From contig NC_092698.1 in assembly GCF_964275005.1 (NCBI RefSeq), forward strand, positions 27,151,447-27,215,446: DNA of 64,000 nt, written 5' to 3'. Shown here piece by piece: positions 1-25,146 of the stretch. How positions within the stretch are numbered: the stretch's first letter is position 1; every line of letters begins with the position of its first letter. The notes beneath the pieces are model-generated. The model ran no database searches and was not told where the DNA came from. It was given only the letters and a program-made list of their open reading frames with translations. A program made the position numbers and the translations under genes. Source of the stretch: Diadema setosum. Lineage: Eukaryota > Echinodermata > Echinoidea > Diadematoida > Diadematidae.

Positions 1-2615
1 CGTAATGATGACGCGGAAATATACAAATTTCGGCTCACTCGCTCGTACTAATTTAGAGTATTTTTTTAAAGTCCTCAGTTTGTTGGTATAAATCGTTATC
101 TATAAGGCCGTCACTATATCTTGATTTGAATTGTAAGATTCAATAAGCAAAAAATGACAAGAGTTTCATGATTTGCAAGCTGAAATACAAAAATTTTCGG
201 CTCGCTCGCTACGCTCGCTCGCCAAAATTTGTATAAAAAAAGAGAAGAAGATAAAAACAAAACGTGACGATGACGCGGACAAAATGATAATGTCTATTGT
301 TTTCACTCATGTCATTTTATATTTAGCAGGCAAAATGTTACACGGAGCAGCGACTGCAATTTCATTCGTTCTGAATCGATCGCCGATTGGATCAAAAGAG
401 GACGCCAACGGTTTCGAACATACGGGGGAGGGGGGCGCAAAAAAAAATCACAAAAGATAAGAAAAAACGTAATGATGACGGAGAAATATACAAATTTCGG
501 CTCACTCGCTCGTACTAATTTAGAGTATTTTTTCAAGTCCTCAGTTTGTCGGTATAAATTGTTATCTATAAGGTCGTCACTATAATTGTGAGATTTAATA
601 ACCAAAAAATTACAAGAATTCCATGTTTTGTAAGCTGAAGTACAAAAATTTTGGGCTCGCTCGCTGCGCTCACTCGCCAAAATTTATATATAAAAAAAGA
701 TAAGGACAATACGTGATGGTGACGAGGACATAATTTTATACAAATTTCAGCTCACTCGCGCGCACTAATTTAGAGTATTTTTTTAAAGTCCTCAGTTTTT
801 TGGTATAAATCGTTATCTATAAGGCCGTCACTATATCTTGATTAGAATTGTAAGATTCAATAAGCAAAAAATGACAAGAGTTTCATGATTTGTAAGCTGA
901 AATACAAAAATTTTCGGCTCGCTCGCTACGCTCGCTCGCCAAAATTTGTATAAAAAAGAGAAGATAAGAACAAAACGTGACGATGACGCGGACAAAATGA
1001 TAATGTCTATTGTTTTCACTCATGTCATTTTATATTTAGCAGGCAAAATGTTACACGGAGCAGCGACTGCAATTTCATTCGTTCTGAATCGATCGCCGAT
1101 TGGATCAAAAGAGGACGCCAACGGTTTCGAACATACGGGGGAGGGGGGCGCAAAAAAAAATCACAAAAGATAAGAAAAAACGTAATGATGACGGAGAAAT
1201 ATACAAATTTCGGCTCACTCGCTCGTACTAATTTAGAGTATTTTTTCAAGTCCTCAGTTTGTCGGTATAAATTGTTATCTATAAGGTCGTCACTATAATT
1301 GTGAGATTTAATAACCAAAAAATTACAAGAATTCCATGTTTTGTAAGCTGAAGTACAAAAATTTTGGGCTCGCTCGCTGCGCTCACTCGCCAAAATTTAT
1401 ATATAAAAAAAGATAAGGACAATACGTGATGGTGACGAGGACATAATTTTATACAAATTTCAGCTCACTCGCGCGCACTAATTTAGAGTATTTTTTTAAA
1501 GTCCTCAGTTTTTTGGTATAAATCGTTATCTATAAGGCCGTCACTATATCTTGATTAGAATTGTAAGATTCAATAAGCAAAAAATGACAAGAGTTTCATG
1601 ATTTGTAAGCTGAAATACAAAAATTTTCGGCTCGCTCGCTACGCTCGCTCGCCAAAATTTGTATAAAAAAGAGAAGATAAGAACAAAACGTGACGATGAC
1701 GCGGACAAAATGATAATGTCTATTGTTTTCACTCATGTCATTTTATATTTAGCAGGCAAAATGTTACACGGAGCAGCGACTGCAATTTCATTCGTTCTGA
1801 ATCGATCGCCGATTGGATCAAAGGAGGACGCCAACTGTTTCGAACATACGGGGGAGGGGGGCGCAAAAAAATAAAAAATGATAAGAAAAAACGTAATGAT
1901 GACGGAGAAATATACAAATTTCGGCTCACTCGCTCGTACTACTTTAGAGTATTTTTCAAGTCCTCAGTTTGTCGGTATAAATCGTTATCTATAAGGTCGT
2001 CACTATAATTGTGAGATTTAATAACCAAAAAATTACAAGAATTCCATGTTTTGTAAGCTGAAATACAAACATTTTCGGCTCGCTCGCTGCGCTCGCTCGC
2101 CAAAATTTATATATAAAAAAGAACAGAACAATACGTGATGATGACGAGGACATAATTCTATACAAATTTCAGCTCATTCGCGCGCACTAATTTAGAGTAT
2201 TTTTTTAAAGTCCTCAGTTTTTTTGGTATATATCGTTATCTATAAGGTCGTCACTATAATTGTGAGATTTAATAAGCAAAAAATGACAAGAATTCCATGT
2301 TTTGTAAGCTGAAATACAACAATTTTCGGCTCGCTCGCTGCGCTCGCTCGCCAAAATTTATATAAAAAAAGATAAGAACAATACGTGATGATGACGAGGA
2401 CATAATTTTATACAAATTTCAGCTCACTCGCGCGCACTAATTTAGAGTATTTTTTTAAAGTCCTCAGTTTTTTGGTATAAATCGTTATCTATAAGGCCGT
2501 CACTATATCTTGATTAGAACTGTAAGATTTGGTAAGCAAAAAATGACAAGAATTCCATATTTGTAAGCTGAAATACAAAAATTTTCGGCTCGCTCGCTGC
2601 GCTCGCTCGCCAAAA
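1..2615. repeat. Satellite array with 713-bp higher-order unit
   Basis: Seen in the sequence: blocks at about 257-970, 970-1683 and 1683-2390 are near-identical at a 713-bp offset. Each is built from three related modules of roughly 210, 235 and 268 bp. Most modules share an opening cgtRatgatgacg, the string tttagagtattttt, a word like ggtataaatcgttatctataagg, and a GC palindrome built from gctcgctcgc around position 200 of the module. The array runs off the left edge, and its later copies (2130-2615) are single modules rather than full triplets. The short open frames in it repeat with the array and are not genes. Confidence 0.9.
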
Positions 2616-4522
2616 TCTATCAAAATTCATTACATTTAAATCACCCTCAAAAGACCCCTTTTAAGTGCTTGAAAAAGCATCATGTGGACTTAAAGTCCCT
2701 ACCGGGATGGGGATGGGGTTGAACATTTTTTCAGAAATTAGGGGCGCAATTTTCGTGCTTGCCCCGGGCGCCGTTTTCCCCAGATACGCCACTGCGTAGG
2801 CCCTACCCTCTTTGCTTTGTTGGCGAAATATTAGGCCTATGTCCGGCTGTCCTTTCCAAAGTGCTAAAGAGCCGATTACGGGAGGCAATATTTGGACAAT
2901 CGCCGTTTGTTAGCATTATAGGTAGAGGGCCTATTATGTTCATAGTAATTAGGCCTACATGTACCATGACGTCTCACCGCGATCATCTTACCACTTACTA
3001 GTAGTTCATAAAGATTAGATTGAAGACAATGATGATATGACAACAATGACAACGACAATCATTATTCATATCTCTGCATTATATCGATATTTTCCAAACG
3101 ACCCTGAGACAAATTAGAACAAGGCTTTCTATTTATTGCCAACCCGACCCGTTCATAGGTTGAATCACCACATGAATGATAGTCAACGTTTTAGATATAC
3201 CTGTTATAACAGCACACTAAGAACTGAATTGGTCCCTGGCTTAGAAAACAATAAAAATTGAAAGTCTCGTCGAGTAAAAATCATAGTGTGGCAATTTGAG
3301 ATACATGCGCTCCCAGGGTATCATTAGATAAATTACTCAGCGATGTATACAGTGGATTAATAAGGAATAATTATTCTAATACCAAAAAGAGAGCCCCAAA
3401 GAACTCATGTGTGCAAACACAGTGCTAGATCTTGTATTATTGATTTGTATGCTACTTATTAATGCACTCTACTCTTATCTAGTTGTGCCGGCAAAAAAAA
3501 AAAAAGTTCAAGCCAAAGTTGAGCTGTCGATCAGAGTGGAGTGTTGTTCTTGTTGTTTACGTGGAGATCTTACACCAGCTGCAGTTGCCTGAACCTGAGC
3601 GCGTATACACACATTGTGCGCGCGCGCGCACACACACACCATAAGGTCCTACACTGTCATCTACACACAGTGTATTACTGTTATGTAGAGTACACGTTTA
3701 CTGTCATTCCGCGAGGTGCGTTCAACTCTCCACTCAGAGGGAATTAACCAATCAGAAACGCGTATTCGCGGCAAACTGAAATCTCGTCAAAAATTAACTG
3801 TACAACGCAATGATTTATTCGCCAACCTGACCCGTTCATAGGATCAGTCCACATAAAGTCATTATGTTTTCATAGAATGATATTTCCTCTTTCATTTTAT
3901 ACCTCTTCCATTTTGGTCCACCTTAATTTCGTCGGTCTAATGTACCCCTTAAGAAGAATGGAAAATATGCAAATTTTGTGTTTTATAATTTCCTTGTTCA
4001 GTATATTTTAAATGTCATAACCTTTCAAGTGGTCAAATTTCATCAAAGTACAACTCTTCAGCTTTTTATCGATATATAAATCATGAAGATTGATAATGTC
4101 GTTTAGATTTACAGACACTCTAAAAATGTGGTCTCCCAGCTCATTACGTATTCATGTCCGCGAGGTCCATGCATACGCGTACGATAAATGCGAAGGCTTT
4201 TCAGGACGTTGCGGTCTGACTGTTTATAGCCTAAACAAGTATGAATCTAAACGATAATCCATCTTGAAGATTCTCTGGCACAATGGACGCTGAGCCACTC
4301 AAAAATTTTACAAATGCGCGATCCTTCGGGCGCGTATTTCTTGAGCTACTTTGCGCAATGTGTTCCCCATGCTTTATGCCACGAGAGAGAAACGTAAGGC
4401 TGTGACAGCTAGGTGTAACTAGCCAGAGTGTTTACGCCAGTCTACATCCCTGACCCACACATGCAGCACGTGCCAAGATGAATTATTAGAGTAAGGTCGT
4501 TCCATGTTCTTTTGCTTTCAAA
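2616..4522. other. Intergenic / upstream flank of the C2CD6 gene
   Basis: I see no convincing coding exon here. It contains a short GT/CA-rich tract near 3605-3640 and unremarkable AT-rich sequence. The promoter and 5' UTR of the gene starting at 4523 must lie in its right part, but no TATA or initiator could be placed with confidence. An out-of-frame ATG at 4503 overlaps the chosen start and could act as a short upstream frame if transcribed. Confidence 0.5.
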
Positions 4523-18628
<14,106 letters not shown>

Positions 18629-20624
18629 ACCACCGATAAAGACGGATATCGCAGCTCCCGGCGTGAACATTAATTATTCTGCCAAATCTTTGTCATCTTT
18701 GTTCTCTGCAAAGAAGAGGAAGAGCGGGGATATTAGCCTGTCGTTATTGGCTTCAAACACATTGGTTATCATCTTGATGTACACTGATATCGGACACGCC
18801 ACCCGTGGCAGTAGTCCGTCTAATACTATTTTGATGAGCGATGAGCTATTAATGATATTGTACGTATGCTGTGCATGCCCTCAAATATTTTCTGCATTAA
18901 ACTTTGTTCTTTGTCCTTACTTGATTGCGGATATTGATCAAACGTATTTTGACATCCGTCACAGAGTTTTCCATACGTCCTGTATCAACATCGTCACTAA
19001 CTATTTCAGGTACAACTACATTTTAATCTGTTTATCTTCTCATTTGTTTTTGCACAGGATATTGAATATTCTGATGTCCACTCCTACCCCCCCCCCCCGA
19101 AAAAAAAGGAGTTACGGACAGTTAATACCATAAGGTTTATGGTAAGCGTGCAGATAAAGACAATGACAAGCAAATATCCCATTTTAATACTGCTCTTATA
19201 TCTAAGTAACTATTTTGTTGAATAGTTCTAATTTCTCATTTATTTTCCACCAGTCTGTTATTTTTAGAAAGTCTAAAAAGTTATAATTTGTACTTCCGTT
19301 ATTTCTTTTTTTAAAAAGTGTAGTTATTATGTCTGTGTTGTGCCTTGCAGAATGTATAAAAAGAATTCACTGAATTTAATTCATTGTACATGTAAATGGA
19401 TAGCCCATAATCTAAACGTTTGATGAAACACAATTTTTAAATGTCAGATTTTTGGTCATGTCCTATCATAATATGAGTGTGCTCTGTGTCTTGTTACGCG
19501 ACATTTAGATTACTGTAGTAATTCGCAGTATAAGTCCGCAGGGTGTGAGTTTGCGAATAGACAGATGAGAAGTGGTTTCCTAATCTTTCTCGAGAGAAAA
19601 AAAAAACAGCAACAACAACAAAAACCCTCCACCATATCTCCTGCTGGTGTTGTGTTTGACGACGAAAATTTATATGCCCTGGCAATGAAATATCCCAGCT
19701 CTTTTTCGGTTTTCTCATGAATTATATGCGATCACTTTTCCCTGTAAGAGGAGTACTCTTGTAAGGTGCTAGACAGTGTGAGATAAAAAGAAGAAGTGCG
19801 AGATCACATTACAGCAATGTGCGACAATAAGGCCATCTTTGTCTCTCCGTCATTCATTTCTGTGGAGTGTTTGGACTGTTTATGACAAAGAGCTGATGAG
19901 AAAAATCTCTTTGGTTTCCGACCTCAAATTCGAACAGCGCCAGCTTTCATTGTACTGGTACTCTCACACAGTGTGAACAAAGTATAGAAGCTAGCTTCTA
20001 TTTACTATATTCTGTAACTTTGGTGGGAACATCACGTCACGTTCACTGGTTGGTGGGTTGGTTTTGGGCAATGCGCGCGCGCTGTGTGTGTGTGTGTGTG
20101 TGCGTGTGTGTATGCGTGTGTGCGTGTGTGTCTGTGTGTGTGTGTGTGTCTGTCTGTCTGTCTTGATTGTAGGCCCTATGTGCGCTTGAACTTCCAGGAA
20201 AATATCAATAGGCTTTTTTTTTTTCGTACATGTCATGACATGACTTTCGTTAGTAGATCCTACTGTCCAGCCTTGTTTGCATTATGTTTGGTTCGATTTA
20301 TTTTCACATTCAGTCAAATTATTGCATTTTGCACAAGATTTTACAACAAATTGTACTACTATAGGCTGAGCCTGCTGTTTTTGTGACGTCGGTGGGCGTA
20401 TCGTGGCATCCGGCACCGAAAAAGAACTGCTGCAGTGATAAGATATTAGGTCAGTGGACGCCAAACATTCTCATATGCCCGCAGAACTCACGTTATTGTT
20501 CCAAATGTGCAGTATGCATAAGAAATGTGTAAAATAACGCTGTGATAATACGATTTCAGTTGGGTAACGACCAAAATGCAAAATATGAGCCAGAAATGGT
20601 TCGCCGGAAGTCCATAAGCTCGTT
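18629..20624. other. 3' UTR of C2CD6-like gene and intergenic DNA
   Basis: No coding exon recognised. Includes a poly-C/poly-A patch at 19087-19110 and the GT repeat at 20080-20162. The end of the transcript was not determined; ATTAAA at 18896 is one candidate signal. Confidence 0.5.
20080..20162. repeat. (GT)n microsatellite
   Basis: GT dinucleotide run with GC and TC interruptions, ending in tctgtctgtctgtct. Confidence 0.95.
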
Positions 20625-20692
20625 TGTTAAGGTCTTAAAGTGTAACCCGGTCTTAAAGTGTAACTCGGTGCCTAGGCTTCTGAAAATGTGTC
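20625..20692 (+). repeat. Left inverted terminal repeat of composite unit
   Basis: Contains two copies of ggtcttaaagtgtaac, then tgcctaggcttctgaaaatg. Partner at 29524-29591 on the opposite strand, differing at about two positions. Confidence 0.88.
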
Positions 20693-20845
20693 TCACATGA
20701 GAGCGCCACTGTGGTTTTGGATAAGTTAGGCCAGTTCTTTCTGTCGTCTGCTCACACACCATCCGTGGTTTTGAGTACGTTATCAGCAAGTTCTTTCCGT
20801 CTTCCGCTCGCTTGTTATAAGAATTGCGCTTTGAAAGTTTCGAAA

Positions 20846-20974
20846 ATGAATTGCAGAGTATTGTTATTGTGGTGTTTGTTCCTGTTTACATCGCTATTTG
20901 AGTGTCAGTGTCAACCACGTCCAGGCAGAATATCAGATGATGATGGCGAAGAAAGGCTCGGCGAATATGTATAA
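20846..20974 (+). CDS. Candidate small secreted peptide, 42 aa
   Basis: The frame starts MNCRVLLLWCLFLFTSLF, a strong signal-peptide-like hydrophobic core, with a possible cleavage near ECQCQ. The remainder, QPRPGRISDDDGEERLGEYV, is acidic with a dibasic-poor linker. TATAAG lies at about 20815, a poly(A) signal AATAAA at 21255-21260, and the ATG context is aaaATGa. I do not recognise a family. Alternatives: the first exon of a longer secreted protein, if the GT after GAATAT is a donor, or a chance frame. It lies within the 9-kb inverted-repeat unit, so it may be a captured gene fragment. Confidence 0.35.
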   Translation: MNCRVLLLWCLFLFTSLFECQCQPRPGRISDDDGEERLGEYV

Positions 20975-21254
20975 CGTACATATTGTCACTCTGAGGTGAC
21001 CAACCTTATTTATGTATCATGCACGTCATGTCAAGATACATTTTTAATATTGTATTGCTCGGAAAGGATTTGGTATACTGTGCAGTGTGTATAAGCGACA
21101 CAGTGCAGTGTGTATAAGCGAAGTGTGTATCAGCAGAGTCACGTTATATTTTCATAGCTTACCAACTCATTCATATCAGAACTTTTTTATTTGCTATGGT
21201 TTTAGAATAGAAAAAGTACATTTATTTTGCATGCCTATATTTCAACATGTCATA

Positions 21255-21260
21255 AATAAA
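21255..21260 (+). terminator. Poly(A) signal AATAAA downstream of the small ORF
   Basis: Canonical hexamer about 280 bp after the stop codon of the 42-codon frame. Its use is inferred only. Confidence 0.3.
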
Positions 21261-22557
21261 GAAATATAATTTTCTTCCCTACTTACAAGATTCCATCATA
21301 ATATGAAGTGTGCTTATATTTTAAGAGGCGTTATACAGATGAAGAGGTGGATGACAGATGAGGAGATGACGGATTAAATAGCACTGAAAGGGGGGGGGGG
21401 TGGAATGACAGGTATGTGTGCAAACCATCATACTGGCAACCTAAATTTAAGAAGTGAAATTGCCATCTTTTCACAATTTGGTTTGGTAGCTAATCTATAT
21501 GTGAGTGTCTCGTGTCAGTGTGTTGTTAACGCGTGATGTGCGAGTGTCTTGTATGACTTTAAGCAGCAATATGATACTGTCTTGTAGATGTTAAAACCTC
21601 TACAATAGTATTTGTTATACCAAGCAACTTTTCCTTATCATAGTGACTTGTAAAATGTTTGTACACTTAATAATCACAATAGGGATGATCATTTCTGTAT
21701 GCAGGATATTTTGTGGGGTGTTTTCGAGAACAATCATGTGCAATAAACCGCACATTACGTGGAGCAGATACCAATATGTAGGCCTACACGTCAGGTCCTA
21801 TGTGAGCAGTTCTTTTCATATCATTTATTGTTGTTTCTGTTTGGTATAATGTATCAACAAACACCTTCGAAAACATACTTATTTGTTCACCATTAATCAT
21901 GGCTAACTTTGCAAATGAGAAATAAGGAAATCATCAAGAAAGAAAGCAGAGATAAAATAAAAAGAAAAGTGAAAGCATGGGGAATGAAGTTTGCATTTCC
22001 AGATAAAATAGTGGATTTTACCATACAAGCAGTAGATACCTCACCGATCAGAAAAAAAAAAGAAAGGCAATGAAAATGATGAAATCACTTTCCTTCGCTG
22101 CATCAGTGGCCACCATCTGGGATTTCAAAGTGAAAAACCACAGAGGACCTTCCTCATCTTGGGATGTAAAACAGTCAGCATAGGCAAAAATTGAGCAAAT
22201 AAAAGTCCACAAAAAAGAGTTACAAGCCAGCAAAACCGTTACATTGTTTATGTAACAATACAGTGTTAGGTGTTGAATTACTGTGGGGATGCTACCTGCC
22301 ATGTAAAGTAAAAATCTTTTCAAGAAGATGTAAAAAAATATGAACATTACGCCCCCCTCCTCCTCCCCCTCCCCCCCATCCGACATAGCAAATAAAAAGA
22401 AATCATTCATACATTCACCTTCTATAATATAGCATTGCATCAGCTCTGTTACTTCTGGTTCTGGAGAAGATTTGGGTGTATTTTGTTCAAACAGTCCCGT
22501 ATGTTGAGGTCTTTGGATTTGGTGCCCCTTCCAACAAAGTGGGATTCCTTTACCCAG

Positions 22558-22726
22558 CGCCATTATGATTATAATTATAGTTATGTTGTATCAAGTGGCT
22601 TTCCATACTCTGATCGGTTTCCACGTGTTGTGCACGCTATGTGTTACGTGTGTGCTCGGTCACGGCCATTAAACTCTTGAACATCACATACCAAGATCGT
22701 CTGATGTTTCTCCTTATTTACTGGCG
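22558..22726 (+). repeat. 5' LTR (169 bp)
   Basis: Starts cgccattatgattataatt and ends cttatttactggcg. Contains the possible poly(A)-region word attaaactcttga. Unusually short for an LTR. Confidence 0.88.
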
Positions 22727-22745
22727 TGGTGGCAGCGCTGATTCG
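22727..22745 (+). promoter_or_regulatory. Primer binding site, tRNA-Leu type
   Basis: tggtggcagcg follows the LTR directly and complements the 3' end of a eukaryotic leucine tRNA (…CGCUGCCACCA, from memory). The following ctgattcgaa also resembles the T-arm complement. Sea urchin SURL elements are reported to use tRNA-Leu. Confidence 0.7.
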
Positions 22746-22905
22746 AATCCATGAATCATCAATAGACGCTACCAGGATCCTAGTGTAAGGTGAATCCAGC
22801 CCAATCAATAGGGGTCAGACGCTCACCAGATAATTTGGTGTGACAATCGAGGTTAAAGACACTACAGTTCGAGTTTATTAGGTTGCCGCAGCTTTACGCA
22901 CTGCA

Positions 22906-25146
22906 ATGCCCGCAGCATCGACGCAGCGATGCGCGGCTGTGGCCGAGCCCACTCGTAACGGCACGGCATCCGAGCGCGAGCGGCGTTGCGCTGCCGCCTC
23001 CGCGAAGCCGGAGGTGGAGAAAGCCAAGCCCTGGCGCCCGGTTGACAATGCCTCTTCGGACTTCGAAGTGACACGCAAGCCTGACGATAAGGTCCCTCAT
23101 TTCCCTGCTACCCTTCGGGGAGGTGATGACGAGATTTTACAGGTAGAAATGCATTCTGGTTCTCCCATTAATTTGGTGAGTGAGTCAACTGCTGAAGCGT
23201 GTGGTTTGGATATCGTTGTTGACGATTTTGGCTATGACGACTACGTTGATTTTGCTGAATCGTTTACCCTCCCACCATGCCTTGTTGGTTTCACTTCTTT
23301 CCGACTGGTCCACAGTGGTTATGAGATGTGGTTTGACGGCTTTGTGGTTGAGGGTGGGTATATGAATGCTGCGGTCGCAGCAGGTGCTCCATTCATGGAA
23401 CACAACGATTTGTCTATTAGGCCATTGAAACACAAGATCATGTTTGGTGACGAGATTGTGTTCACATACACTGATTCGACGGTAACCGTAGGTTGTGTTG
23501 ATATGCCTGTGCACACAGTGATGAGTGATACTGTCCATGTAGTGAAGATGGAGACAGAGTGTGAGTGTGTACGTGAGGCTACATCTGAACATACAGGTTA
23601 TGGGGAGTGTGATATCCCTGTGCAGATGAATAAAACTACAACAAGTACTAGTGCATGTGGGTATGAGCGGTCACATGAGCCTGAGTCGATCGAGTCTGAA
23701 CATGACAATGCTCAGATTACTATGTCTGCCCGGAAGTGCAAAGAGAGTGAGGCACATGAGCAATGTGTTGGGGATCAGCCCGATGGTAGTTGTGAGTGGT
23801 TTCTCGAAAGTATGGAGAAAGAAAGTGACACTGGTGGTCAGTCTGAAGTATGTCAGTCTGTTACATGTGAATGCTTTCCTGAGAATGAGAGGGAAGATGA
23901 ATGTGGCATTAGTACCCAGTCTAAGGGTGACAATCCTGGCTTTGACCTTGTTGATAAGGGTGATGGGTTGGACGATTTTCCAGTTACACGTAGGAGTAAG
24001 TCCTCCGGTATTTTGACCATTCCATGTAGTGGATCTGAGGTTGACCGTCCCACTGCTACTCCTGTCACTGAGCCCAGCTCTGCTTTTCCCTGTACGGAGG
24101 CCAGTAGTGTTACCATGGTTACTGAGCGTAGCTCTGAGTGTGACTCTCGTGGGACTGGTGCTGCTCCCTCTTCTAGTGAACATAGCATCTGTTCCTTAGT
24201 TTCCATGGATAGTTCTGGGTCCTCCCTAAATGAATGTACACACACTAAATCCCCAGTCGTTGATATCACGTGTGATACTTCCATCACTGAGCCTAGCTCT
24301 GATCCCCCTGCATGTACTTCTGAGGTTAGTCCTGATATGCTTGTGTTCATCACTGAGCCTCACTCTGGGAATCCCATAGGTCATACACTGATGGGACTCC
24401 ACCCATCTCCTGAGAGTGTTGGTCTTCCCAGTGCTGGTGAGACATTTCCCCCCTTGTATCCCGAGTACATCACCCCTCCTGATGATCATCAGAAGTGGCC
24501 CATCATCAGCTCTGATGGAGAGGCGCCAGGAGTTCCCCACAACAGTGATGGTGTGGCTGTCTCACCTCCGCTACATCACAACGCCAATCGTGACATGGCA
24601 GCATTTAGCTACCAGTGTCGGTCTGCCCTTGACCGGAGTGACCAGCTGTCAGCCCTGGTTGTTGCTGGAGAGCCTCGTGATCCTGTCCATCAGGTGGATT
24701 GCCATACTCCATCACCATACGTCTGTCCATCAACCAGTCAGACTGCGGTTTCTATCCTCGCTGCTGACCAGTCACGAACCCCCAATGCCGATGATGACAC
24801 CCTGGGCCTCCACCTGTCCTTGGATAGTGCTGGCCCTGCCTGCTTTGACGCTAGCCCAACCTGGAGTTCGTTCCCCTGGACCTTTGGCCACCGCCTGCCT
24901 TCAATCCCTGTTGAAGGAGGTCCTTCCCTTCACCCCATTGATGGTGCTCTGCATCTTGCCAGCTGGATGATGACCACCAAGAGCGATCCTGTTCACCAAG
25001 CTCCTTCCAATGCAATCACCGACTGGTTGATCGCGGACGTCAACTGCTCTCCTGTGCCTTGGATCGCGCATCCCCCAGCACCCCCAGCCTTTACTGGCCT
25101 CGCAGTGCCGTCCCACGCTCCCTTGTCCCCAGTCACTCCAGGTTGA
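22906..25146 (+). CDS. Retropepsin-like protein with Ser/Thr-rich tail, 746 aa
   Basis: Residues 1-50 are Ala/Arg-rich. About 66-190 follow the retropepsin-like layout of Mag/SURL-type elements: a GGDDEILQVEMHSGSPINLV strand-turn, a flap-like region, WFDGFVV, then AGAPFMEHNDLSIRPLKHKI. The catalytic triad that should read DTG or DSG reads HSG (83-85), so proteolysis is probably lost. From about 200 on, the protein is acidic and Ser/Thr/Cys-rich with recurring TEPSS-type words, then Pro-rich (about 480-746), and matches nothing I know. No zinc knuckle, RT or integrase. The frame is intact across 2.2 kb, which suggests recent activity or selection. It could be a Gag-like structural protein fused to a dead protease, or a captured host segment. 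Confidence 0.75.
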   Translation: MPAASTQRCAAVAEPTRNGTASERERRCAAASAKPEVEKAKPWRPVDNASSDFEVTRKPDDKVPHFPATLRGGDDEILQVEMHSGSPINLVSESTAEACGLDIVVDDFGYDDYVDFAESFTLPPCLVGFTSFRLVHSGYEMWFDGFVVEGGYMNAAVAAGAPFMEHNDLSIRPLKHKIMFGDEIVFTYTDSTVTVGCVDMPVHTVMSDTVHVVKMETECECVREATSEHTGYGECDIPVQMNKTTTSTSACGYERSHEPESIESEHDNAQITMSARKCKESEAHEQCVGDQPDGSCEWFLESMEKESDTGGQSEVCQSVTCECFPENEREDECGISTQSKGDNPGFDLVDKGDGLDDFPVTRRSKSSGILTIPCSGSEVDRPTATPVTEPSSAFPCTEASSVTMVTERSSECDSRGTGAAPSSSEHSICSLVSMDSSGSSLNECTHTKSPVVDITCDTSITEPSSDPPACTSEVSPDMLVFITEPHSGNPIGHTLMGLHPSPESVGLPSAGETFPPLYPEYITPPDDHQKWPIISSDGEAPGVPHNSDGVAVSPPLHHNANRDMAAFSYQCRSALDRSDQLSALVVAGEPRDPVHQVDCHTPSPYVCPSTSQTAVSILAADQSRTPNADDDTLGLHLSLDSAGPACFDASPTWSSFPWTFGHRLPSIPVEGGPSLHPIDGALHLASWMMTTKSDPVHQAPSNAITDWLIADVNCSPVPWIAHPPAPPAFTGLAVPSHAPLSPVTPG

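Noticed and set aside
173..1929. Repeated short frames (95, 122, 75 and 62 codons) in the left array
   Set aside because: They recur with the 713-bp satellite period and have no protein-like features.
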